From contig CAZKTU010000181.1 in NCBI GenBank assembly GCA_964555675.1, positions 1-13,744 on the forward strand: a DNA stretch of 13,744 nt. The letters run 5' to 3'. A program made the translations under genes and the position numbers. The notes under the pieces were generated by a model. That model did no database searches. It had not been told where the DNA came from and saw only the letters and a list, made by a program, of their open reading frames with translations. Within the stretch, counting starts at the first letter, position 1. Every line of letters starts with the position of its first letter. This DNA comes from CAIWXH01 sp964555675 (GTDB lineage: Bacteria > Chloroflexota > Chloroflexia > Chloroflexales > Chloroflexaceae). This document shows positions 1-7,152 of the stretch, piece by piece.

Positions 1-347
1 AAAAAGCGTTGGTGGTTAAAATTTAGTAGTGAATGCAGATTGGAATAGCCGCGGTGATTACTTCAAATTAGCCCGCCACCGTGACGAGATCGTTGGAAGA
101 AGGCATGAAATGTCGTGAAACAAGTGACAATAAATTGAACCTGAAGATCTAACGCTTTACCGTCCATCCCGCTTACTACAGGCTGTGCTATTTGCCGCAG
201 TAAGGCGGAAAACGTTCGCCGGCGCTGCCCTGGCCGGGATGAGAAATTGTTAACCCCAGGGGTATGCAGCACTTATCCAGTAAAAAGCCAACCAGCCGAT
301 GATCAACACCATACGATCGCTCTAGCACAGTCGCCTCGGAGCAGCTA
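1..347. other. Low-GC non-coding leader upstream of the SARP regulator
   Basis: By hand count this stretch is about 49% G+C, against roughly 70% in the genes that follow. I see no convincing gene in it. Two short minus-strand frames (63-272 and 188-379) lack a ribosome binding site and resemble no family I know. The first 48 bases read open in frame 1 and end in TAG at 46-48, so they could be the tail of an upstream gene, but 15 codons cannot support that. The stretch probably carries the promoter and control sites of the regulator gene. A short palindrome, ACCCCAGGGGT, lies at 253-263, next to a weak -35-like TTGTTA at 247-252. No good -10 box accompanies it. Confidence 0.5.
253..263. promoter_or_regulatory. 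Small palindrome in the SARP leader, possible operator
   Basis: ACCCCAGGGGT has two perfect 5-bp arms around a central A. It lies 84 bases upstream of the TTG start of the SARP gene, directly after TTGTTA (247-252), which could be a weak -35 element. The best -10 candidates downstream, around 270-277, are poor. A site of this size could arise by chance, so its role as an operator is a guess. Confidence 0.2.
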
Positions 348-3300
348 TTGACTAGCATCTCGCTCTCACTGCTTGGCACCTTCGATGTACGTCGTGACGG
401 TCACTCCATCAGCGACTTTCGAGCGCAGAGCGTGCGAGCCCTGCTGGCCTACCTGGCCCTGGAAGCCGACCGACCCCACGAGCGCGAGCACCTCTGTGGG
501 CTGCTCTGGCCTGCCGAGTCGCTGCCGACGGCCCTGGCGAATCTGCGCCAGGCCCTGCACCGGCTCCGCCAGGCGCTCGAGCCGGCCGGCGAGGACGAGG
601 GGCGCTACCTGCTGATCACCCGCCAGTCGGTGCAGCTCAGGCGTGAGGCGATCGAGCTCGACACGGCCCGCTTCGAGGCGGCCCTCGTCGCCGGGGCCGC
701 TCATCGCCACCGCTCGGCCGCCGGCTGCGCGCTCTGCGCCGCGCGCCTGCGCGAGGCCCTGGGTCTCTACCGCGGCGAACTCCTGGCCGGCTTCGGCTTC
801 CCGGGAAGCGAGCAGTTCGAGGAGTGGCTGCACTTCGAGCGCGAACGGCTGCGCGGCCGGCTCGCCGAGCTGCTCGGCACGCTGGCCGCGCACGATGAGC
901 GGCGGGGCGAGCTGCAGTCCGCCCTCGAGCTGCTGCGGCGCTGGGCCCAGACCGAGCCCCTGAGCGAGCAGGCTCAGCTGCGCCTGATCGCGGCCCTGGC
1001 CCAGACGGGCCAGCGGGCCCAGGCCCTGCGCCAGTTCGAGCGCTACAAGGCCTATCTGGCCGCCGAGCTCGGCGTCGAGCCTGGCCCCGAAGTCCAGCGC
1101 CTTCTGCGACAGGTCCTTGGCGGCGGTCCGCCACCCCGCGAGTCTGGGCCGCGCCGGCTGCCGATCGATACCGCGCCCTTTTTCGGGCGCGACCCCGAGC
1201 TCCTGCGCCTCGGCGAGCTGCTCGGCGACCCGTCGTGCCGCCTGCTAACCCTGACCGGGATCGGCGGCAGCGGCAAGACCCGCCTGGCGATCGCGGCGGC
1301 CCGCGCGAACTGTCATGCCTTCGCCGACGGTGTGGACTTCATCTCGCTAGTCACGGCCCGCCACGCCCGCCAGCTGCCCGAGGTGCTGGCCGAGGCCCTG
1401 GAGCTCAGAATCGCCCCGGGCAGGCCCCTGCTCGACCAGGTGGCCGAGGCCCTGAAGAGCCGCGAGCTGCTGCTGGTGCTCGATAACTGCGAGCAGGTGG
1501 CCGAGCTGGCCGCGATGCTGAGCCACCTGCTGGCCGCCGCGCCGCGCTTGACCGTGCTGGCCACCTCGCGAGCCCCCCTTGACCTGCGGGCCGAGTGGGT
1601 CGTGAATGTCGAGGGACTGCGCTTACCGGCCCCAGAGGCCGTGCCGCCCCCGCCGGCGAGCTACGCCGCCGGACAGCTCTTCATGCAGGTGGCCCGCCAG
1701 GTGCGGTCCGGCTTCGCCCTCGGCGCAGACGATGCGGCCCTGGTGCTCGCGTGCTGCCAGCTCCTGGGCGGTACGCCCCTCGGCATCGAGCTGGCGGCCA
1801 GCCAGCTGCGCAGTCGCCGCCTCGACGAGGTCGTCGCCGGGCTGCGGGCCGACATCGATAGCCTGACGACGACGATGGGCGATGTACACCCGCGCCACCG
1901 CAGCCTGCGGGCCGTCTTCGACTGGTCGTGGCGATTGCTCGACTCGGACGCGCAGCAAAGCCTGGCCCGCATGGCGGTCTTTGTTGGCGGCTGCACCACC
2001 TCCGCAGCCCACGCCATCTGTGGCCCCGCCGCCCCCCTCGACCAGCTGGTGGCCAGCTCCATGCTCTACCGCGACGAGGATGGGCGCTACTGGATGCACG
2101 AGCAGACCCGTCAATTCGCCGAGAAGTACCTGAGCGCCTCTGGGCAGGCCGACGAGGCCAGGGCCTGCCATAGCGCCTACTACCTCGAGCTGGCCGCGAG
2201 CTACGCCGAGCTGGTTGAAGGGCCCCAGGCCGGCGCGACACTCGGCCGGCTCAAGGTGAAGTATGGCAACCTGCTGCGGGCCTGGCGCTGGGCCGCGCGC
2301 AACCGCGACTACGCCCGACTCGCGGCGGCCGCCCCGCTCTTTCGACAGATCTACGCGCGAAGCGATCTGGCCGAGGGTGTGCTCCAGTTCGCTGAGGCCC
2401 TCGCCTGTGTCGAGTCCGACCAAGGCGAGGCGGCCCTGGCTCGCCAGCAGCTGCTCGACGGGCTGGTGTTTCTGCTGCGGGGGATCGGGCAGATCGCCGA
2501 GGCTCAGCAGCGAGCCTACGAGCTGCTCGCCCTGGCCAGGCGCCTGGGCGAGCCGGTGAGCGAGGCGGCGGCGACGCTGCACCTGGCTGAGCTGGCCCTT
2601 GAGCAGTGTGACTTCGCCGGCGCGTGGAACTACCTCAGCCTGGCGAATCAGCTGAGCATCGACGAGCCGTCGCGGCGGGCGCGTATGGTCAGGGCCCGGG
2701 CCCTGCTCAAGCAGGCCTCGCTGATCGACGTGCAGCAGCTGCCGGTCGATACCAGCTTCGCCGAGCAGGCCTATGCCATCTACTCGGAGCTCGAGATGCC
2801 GATCGACGCCAGCCGGGCGCTCAACCGCCTGGGCAACCAGCACCGCCGGAGCGGCGACTATGGCCGCTCGATCGCGGCCAGGCAGCAGGCGGTGGCGCTG
2901 ATCGGCGACCAGGGCGACCACGAATTCGGCCCGTACCTGCTCAACGACCTGGGGGATCTCTACACGCTGCTCGGCAGCTACGGCGAGGCGCGGGCGATCT
3001 TCGAGCGCGCCCTGGCCATGGCCCGCCGCATCGGGATGCATAAGAGCCAGGTCAACATCTTGGAAGGCCTGGCCCGCTGCCTGGTTCACCTCGGCGAGCT
3101 GCGCCTGGCCAGGGGTTTGATCGAAGAGGCCCTGGCCCTGAGCGCCCGCTTCACTCGTCAGATGCACCGGGGCTACTACCTGAGCACCCTTGGCTCGGTG
3201 GCCGAGCACGAGGGCAACTGGAGCGAGGCGGCCAAGCACTATGGCGAGGCCCTGGGCTGGTGGCAGCAGAGCAGCCATAGCTCCGACGCGCTGAGCGAGG

Positions 3301-3662
3301 CCCACGCCGGGCTCGTCCGGGTGGCCCTGGCCCGCAATGACCTTCAGACGGCCATGGCTCACGCCGAGGCGATACTGCCCTTTTTAGCGGGCGCCCCGCT
3401 CAAAGATACCCTGGCGCCGATGCTGGTCCACTGGAGCTGTTACCGGGCCCTGAGGGACGCCAACGACCTACGGGCCGCCCCGGTACTGGCCCAGGCCCGC
3501 GCGCTTATCCGTGCGCAGGCCGCCCAGATCGACCACCCGCAGCTGCGCGACTCATTCTTGAACGGCGTTGTCGCCCACCGGGAGCTCATGGGCGGCGCCG
3601 GCGAGCTGCAGCCCGGCTACCTCCTGCAGCGCATGGCGGGCGCTGCCGAGCTTAGGGGGTGA
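348..3662 (+). CDS. SARP/AfsR-type transcriptional regulator: winged helix, BTAD, NB-ARC ATPase, TPRs
   Basis: This 1104-residue cytoplasmic protein is a STAND-class regulator expected to bind DNA and switch with nucleotide. Residues 1-95 form an OmpR-like winged helix and about 96-255 a BTAD, ending in the typical GVEPGPEVQRLL. The NB-ARC module follows: FFGRDPELL near 278, Walker A GIGGSGKT at 304-311, Walker B LLLVLDN at 374-380, sensor-like TSR near 406-408, GTPLGIELAA near 475-484, and MHE at 583-585 where MHD is usual. Helical TPR-like repeats fill about 640-1080. H119, H121, C127 and C130 make a possible metal site inside the BTAD. The start is TTG, chosen because GGAG at 338-341 sits 6 bases upstream. 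The gene is monocistronic here and convergent with the sugar cluster, so control of that cluster is plausible but unproven. The family call is firm; the target is unknown. Confidence 0.93.
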   Translation: MTSISLSLLGTFDVRRDGHSISDFRAQSVRALLAYLALEADRPHEREHLCGLLWPAESLPTALANLRQALHRLRQALEPAGEDEGRYLLITRQSVQLRREAIELDTARFEAALVAGAAHRHRSAAGCALCAARLREALGLYRGELLAGFGFPGSEQFEEWLHFERERLRGRLAELLGTLAAHDERRGELQSALELLRRWAQTEPLSEQAQLRLIAALAQTGQRAQALRQFERYKAYLAAELGVEPGPEVQRLLRQVLGGGPPPRESGPRRLPIDTAPFFGRDPELLRLGELLGDPSCRLLTLTGIGGSGKTRLAIAAARANCHAFADGVDFISLVTARHARQLPEVLAEALELRIAPGRPLLDQVAEALKSRELLLVLDNCEQVAELAAMLSHLLAAAPRLTVLATSRAPLDLRAEWVVNVEGLRLPAPEAVPPPPASYAAGQLFMQVARQVRSGFALGADDAALVLACCQLLGGTPLGIELAASQLRSRRLDEVVAGLRADIDSLTTTMGDVHPRHRSLRAVFDWSWRLLDSDAQQSLARMAVFVGGCTTSAAHAICGPAAPLDQLVASSMLYRDEDGRYWMHEQTRQFAEKYLSASGQADEARACHSAYYLELAASYAELVEGPQAGATLGRLKVKYGNLLRAWRWAARNRDYARLAAAAPLFRQIYARSDLAEGVLQFAEALACVESDQGEAALARQQLLDGLVFLLRGIGQIAEAQQRAYELLALARRLGEPVSEAAATLHLAELALEQCDFAGAWNYLSLANQLSIDEPSRRARMVRARALLKQASLIDVQQLPVDTSFAEQAYAIYSELEMPIDASRALNRLGNQHRRSGDYGRSIAARQQAVALIGDQGDHEFGPYLLNDLGDLYTLLGSYGEARAIFERALAMARRIGMHKSQVNILEGLARCLVHLGELRLARGLIEEALALSARFTRQMHRGYYLSTLGSVAEHEGNWSEAAKHYGEALGWWQQSSHSSDALSEAHAGLVRVALARNDLQTAMAHAEAILPFLAGAPLKDTLAPMLVHWSCYRALRDANDLRAAPVLAQARALIRAQAAQIDHPQLRDSFLNGVVAHRELMGGAGELQPGYLLQRMAGAAELRG

Positions 3663-3689
3663 GCGGAGAGGGCCAGGCCCTCCCCGCTT
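3661..3689. terminator. Hairpin in the convergent gap, possible bidirectional terminator
   Basis: Bases 3663-3673 pair with 3677-3687 (11 positions, one A-C mismatch, loop CAG). A further A-T and G-T pair extends the stem to 3661-3689. It begins inside the regulator's stop codon and lies in the 60-bp gap before the stop of the convergent GH4 gene. Neither strand has a strong U-tract after the stem; the plus strand has only TTCCC. It may therefore be a weak intrinsic terminator or a 3'-end stabilising stem. Confidence 0.45.
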
Positions 3690-3722
3690 CCCATGCCTCC
3701 TGAATCACTGCAGTGGCTCGAT

Positions 3723-5132
3723 CTAAGCGTAGGCCGGCAGCCAGTCGCCGTGAGCGGCGATCAGGTCGTCGACCAGCGACCAGATCTGGTCGAGGTCGAG
3801 CTCGGCCGCGGTGTGCGGGTCGAGCATAGCCGCGTGGTAGATGTGCTCGCGCTTGCCGGTCAGGGCCGCCTCGACGGTCAGGGCCTGCACGTTGACGTTG
3901 GTCTGCATCAGCGCGGTGAGCTGGGGCGGCAGCGTGCCCACGCGGGTCGGCTGCACACCGTTCTTATCGACCAGGCAGGGCACCTCGACGCAGCAGCCCT
4001 GGGGCAGATTGTCGATCAGGCCCTGGTTGGCCACATTGCCGTAGATCACGCGCGGCTGCCCGGTCTCCATGGCGTGGATGATCAGCGAGCCATACTCGCC
4101 CGAGTGGGCCGCCCCCTCGCGGTGAGCGTCCTCCCAGCGCTGGCGCAGGTAGCCGGCGTGCTGCGGGTCGTGCTTGGCCAGTTCGGCCAGGCGTCGCTCG
4201 GCCTGCTCCTGCTCGTAGCGGGCCATGGCCTCGGCGTCGCCGCTGTGCAGCACCGGGCGCATGCCCTCCCAGCCGGCGATCTGGTTCTCGCAGCGCGTAA
4301 TATACTCGTCGAGCGGGATGTTGAAGCGCTCGATCAGGTCGGGCCGGTCGCGCTTGATGAACCAGGGCGTGTACTCGCTGAAGTGCTCGCTCGACTCGGT
4401 CACGAAGTAGCCCAGGCGCTTGTACATCTCGTAGCGCACGCGGTTCCACTTCGGCACGCGGTTCTCTTCCAGCACCTGCTTAATGCGCGGGTAGAGGTCC
4501 TCGCCGTTGCGCTCGAAGCGGGTGTAGAAGGCCATGTGGTTGATCCCGGCGCAGTGGTAGTCGATCTCCTCCACCGGCACGCCGATGTCGTAGGCGATCT
4601 CGCTGGCCGTGTGCTGGACACTGTGGCAGAGGCCGACGGTCTTGATGCTGCTGGCCCGGCTGATCGCCCAGCAGTTCATGGCCATCGGGTTGACATATTG
4701 TAGGAAGGTCACATCGGGGCAGAGCTGCTCCATGTCGCGGCACATATCGAGCAGCACGGGGATGGTGCGCAGGCCGCGCATGATCCCGCCGATGCCCAGG
4801 GTGTCGGCGATGGTCTGGCGCAGGCCGTACTTCTTGGGGATCTCGAAGTCGACGACGGTCGCGGGCTTGTAGCCGCCCACCTGGATCATGCAGATCGCAT
4901 AGTCGGCCCCGTCGAGGGCCCGCTGCCGGTCGGTGGTGGTCTCGATCGTGGGGTGCGCGCCGAGCCTGGCGGCCAGGGTATGGGCGACGCGCTCGGAGTC
5001 GCGCAGGCGCTCGGGGTCGATGTCGAACAGGCTGATTGTCGATTCGCTCAGCGCGGGGAAGCTCAGGATGTCCGAGAGCAGGTTGCGTGCGAAGACGGTG
5101 CTTCCGGCGCCGATGAAGGTAATCTTGGCCAC
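3723..5132 (-). CDS. melA: Glycoside hydrolase family 4, alpha-galactosidase (MelA type)
   Basis: This predicted 469-residue cytoplasmic enzyme should hydrolyse alpha-galactosides by the GH4 NAD+/Mn2+ redox-elimination mechanism. The N-terminus is a Rossmann fold with G8-A-G10-S. Also present are the family block ADTLGIGGIMRGLRT (109-123), QYVNPMAMN (145-153), and the metal ligands expected in GH4: C169 in GLCHSVQHT and H199 in GINHMAF. The GLCHS form fits MelA-like enzymes on unphosphorylated sugars better than phospho-glycosidases. An alpha-galacturonidase of the same family is the main alternative. E. coli MelA is about 451 residues, so the length fits. The start is GTG at 5132, preceded by AGGA with a 7-base spacer. 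A longer frame runs upstream but overlaps the previous gene in another frame and has no family match. The gene lies 20 bases after the GT-C-like gene, so it is probably the last gene of the operon. Confidence 0.9.
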   Translation of the reverse strand: MAKITFIGAGSTVFARNLLSDILSFPALSESTISLFDIDPERLRDSERVAHTLAARLGAHPTIETTTDRQRALDGADYAICMIQVGGYKPATVVDFEIPKKYGLRQTIADTLGIGGIMRGLRTIPVLLDMCRDMEQLCPDVTFLQYVNPMAMNCWAISRASSIKTVGLCHSVQHTASEIAYDIGVPVEEIDYHCAGINHMAFYTRFERNGEDLYPRIKQVLEENRVPKWNRVRYEMYKRLGYFVTESSEHFSEYTPWFIKRDRPDLIERFNIPLDEYITRCENQIAGWEGMRPVLHSGDAEAMARYEQEQAERRLAELAKHDPQHAGYLRQRWEDAHREGAAHSGEYGSLIIHAMETGQPRVIYGNVANQGLIDNLPQGCCVEVPCLVDKNGVQPTRVGTLPPQLTALMQTNVNVQALTVEAALTGKREHIYHAAMLDPHTAAELDLDQIWSLVDDLIAAHGDWLPAYA

Positions 5133-5152
5133 GGTCAGATCCTTTCCGGGAA

Positions 5153-6373
5153 CTATGCGAAGAAGCGTGGGTTCAGGAACCACCAGGCGCCCCAGGCGTT
5201 GACGGCGATGCCGAGCAGAATCAGCAGGCGTAGCGGCCAGCCGACCCGCTGCCCCGCCGCCAGCGCCAGCAGCACCAGGGCCGGGGTCATAAAGTCCAGG
5301 CTGAAGCGGTAGCCGAACTGCCACCACCCAGTATTGTAGTAGCTGAGCAGCGGGATGAGCAACAGCCCGATCGCGATCCACGCGCCCCAGACGATCGGCC
5401 CCGGGCGTCTGGCCCGCAGTGTGTAGATCAAGGCCGGCGTGGTCAGCAGCAGGCTCATCCCCTGGATGGTCGGCAGGTACTGGCCGGCCGCGGGGTCCCA
5501 CTGCGGCCCCGCCAGCAGCATGACCTGCAGGTTGCGCCCTACATAGTGCAGGTTGAACTGCCCGTAGCGCAACAGGTCTGGGGCCAGCTCGCGGGCCACA
5601 TTCTGGGTCATGTAGCCGAAGTTGAGCGGGGCCTCGAAGCGGGCCGCATTGTACCAGAGCAGCCCGGCGACGGCCAGGGCCATGGGCGCGAGGGCGAGCG
5701 CGCTCAAACGCAACATGCCCCGCGCGGTCAGACCCGCAGGTCGCTCGCGCTGCTGCCGGGCCGCGATCCCCAGCAGCAGCGGCAGGCCCAGGGCCAGGTT
5801 GGGCCGCCCCAGCAGCGCGACCCCCAGCAACCCCCCGGCCAGCAGCGGCGAGCCCGTGCTCACCGCAGCCAGGGTCGAGGCCAGCACGAAGCTCGCCGCG
5901 CAGAGCTGCGCCAAGAACCAGACCGAGCCCAGGGTGGCCATGTACCAGTGTACCGAGCCCAGGGCGAACAGGGCCGTCAGCCACAGATTGCCCCCGCGGT
6001 CGAGCCCGCTGTAGCCGCGCCGGCTCAGGGCCTGCAGCATCAGGAAGGCCAGGCTCGCGTTGGCCGCCCCGGCGATCGCCCCGAAGAGCACCGTGTTGAC
6101 CGTGCCCACGGCCGCCCAGGGCAGCATCAGCAGGGCCGGCAGGGGCGGGAAGGGCACGTACCAGCGCCCCATATAGTTGGTCAGGTCGTCGAGCGAGCGC
6201 GGGGCGGCCAGGTGCAGCTTGCCCGCCAGGAAGGCCTCGGCCAGCTGGTCGAAGTAGGCCGAGTCGGGCGAGCTCGTGCGCCCCAGTAGGGCCGCCGTGC
6301 CCATATAGACCGCCAGGGCCGCGACGAAGATCGCCAGCGTGACCAGCCAGTCGCGCCGCGCCAGAGTTCTCAT
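5153..6373 (-). CDS. Polytopic membrane protein, GT-C glycosyltransferase-like
   Basis: This 406-residue protein is almost entirely hydrophobic, with roughly 9-11 predicted membrane helices, and should sit in the cytoplasmic membrane. After the first helix comes an outside-type loop, SSPDSAYFDQLAEAFLAGKL (34-53), then NYMGRWYVPFPPLPALLM (66-83). This layout resembles GT-C enzymes (PMT/ArnT-like), which use lipid-linked sugar donors and carry acidic residues in the first loop; D37 and D42 are candidates. The match is by architecture only; no diagnostic motif proves it. The ATG at 6373 overlaps the preceding stop codon (ATGA), so translation is probably coupled. The GH4 gene follows after 20 bases. 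The coding call is strong, the enzymatic role tentative. Confidence 0.72.
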   Translation of the reverse strand: MRTLARRDWLVTLAIFVAALAVYMGTAALLGRTSSPDSAYFDQLAEAFLAGKLHLAAPRSLDDLTNYMGRWYVPFPPLPALLMLPWAAVGTVNTVLFGAIAGAANASLAFLMLQALSRRGYSGLDRGGNLWLTALFALGSVHWYMATLGSVWFLAQLCAASFVLASTLAAVSTGSPLLAGGLLGVALLGRPNLALGLPLLLGIAARQQRERPAGLTARGMLRLSALALAPMALAVAGLLWYNAARFEAPLNFGYMTQNVARELAPDLLRYGQFNLHYVGRNLQVMLLAGPQWDPAAGQYLPTIQGMSLLLTTPALIYTLRARRPGPIVWGAWIAIGLLLIPLLSYYNTGWWQFGYRFSLDFMTPALVLLALAAGQRVGWPLRLLILLGIAVNAWGAWWFLNPRFFA

Positions 6374-7152
6374 AAGTTGGGTGCCTGGCCCTGGGCCGGT
6401 CCCAGGCGGCCTCGCAGGAAGCTATGGCCGGCCAGCAGCAGCAGCGCGGTCTCGCCGACATTCCACCAGAAGTGGACGTCGAGCCTGTTGGCCGTGGTCA
6501 GCCCGGGGAGGTTGCAGAGGAAGGTTCCGCGGGTCAGCTCGCTGCGCGCCAGCCAGCCGTCGCGCCCCAGGATGCCGGGCAGGCCCTGGGCGGTAATCCC
6601 GCGCACCCCCAGCTCGCCCAGCTCGCCCAGCACCAGCAGGTGCCGCACGAACAGATAGCTATGCTCGAGGGTGTGGGCCGTCGCCCAGACCAGCAGCAGC
6701 CAGGCCCAGGCGTTGCGCATCCCGCCCCGCAGCAGCGCGATCACGCACAGCAACACAGTCCAGTTCCAGACGAAGTGGATCCACTCGGCGTTGGCCGGCG
6801 AGAGCAGCCCGCTCGAGGCCCGGGCGCTCCAGTGCAGCAGGTGGTACTGCACCCACTGGGCGATGTGCTCGACCGCGTGGAAGCCCTGGGCGACCAGCAG
6901 CACGCTCAGCAGCATGACGCTCGGGCCGTAGCGACGCGCGTCCGCTCGCCATTTCAGCGCCCCCGGGAACAGCAGCAGGGCCAGCACCAGGGCCGTCGCC
7001 CCCCACAGGGGCAGCCCCGCCAGCCGCACCGCCAGCCCGCCGGCCAGCAGGCCCAGGGCCAGGGTGGCCAGCACGAGGGGGGTCAGCTCGCGCGGGTGCA
7101 GCAGGGCGAGCAGCGGGAGGCGCGGGCCGGGCTGCTGGAAGTTCACGCTCAT
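6370..7152 (-). CDS. Unknown polytopic membrane protein with repeated HxxEH motifs
   Basis: I do not recognise a family for this 260-residue protein. It has about six hydrophobic segments (near 22-45, 47-65, 77-95, 126-142, 147-160 and 228-246) and should be in the cytoplasmic membrane. Its striking feature is two related histidine clusters at the ends of helices: H92-A-V-E-H96 with H104 and H107, and H160-T-L-E-H164 with H171. H126, H227, E234 and H243 are further polar residues in or near membrane segments. Such a set could bind a metal or haem, but that is inference. Start and stop each overlap a neighbour by 4 bases (ATGA): with the FG-GAP lipoprotein upstream and with the GT-C-like gene downstream. 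I chose ATG 7152 because of this overlap; the longer frame to 7434 lies antisense-like across the coding FG-GAP gene in another frame. Confidence 0.82.
   Translation of the reverse strand: MSVNFQQPGPRLPLLALLHPRELTPLVLATLALGLLAGGLAVRLAGLPLWGATALVLALLLFPGALKWRADARRYGPSVMLLSVLLVAQGFHAVEHIAQWVQYHLLHWSARASSGLLSPANAEWIHFVWNWTVLLCVIALLRGGMRNAWAWLLLVWATAHTLEHSYLFVRHLLVLGELGELGVRGITAQGLPGILGRDGWLARSELTRGTFLCNLPGLTTANRLDVHFWWNVGETALLLLAGHSFLRGRLGPAQGQAPNL

Noticed and set aside
63..379. Two short minus-strand frames (63-272 and 188-379) in the leader
   Set aside because: No ribosome binding site, no family resemblance, and the second overlaps the regulator start; the low GC alone does not support a gene.
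1623..3362. Minus-strand frame of 579 codons inside the SARP gene
   Set aside because: It is antisense to the NB-ARC and TPR region, has no recognisable domain and is a GC-driven shadow.
5133..6461. N-terminal extension of the GH4 frame up to 6461
   Set aside because: The frame is merely open across the GT-C-like gene in another frame; GH4 enzymes begin at the Rossmann motif, and a ribosome binding site stands before GTG 5132.
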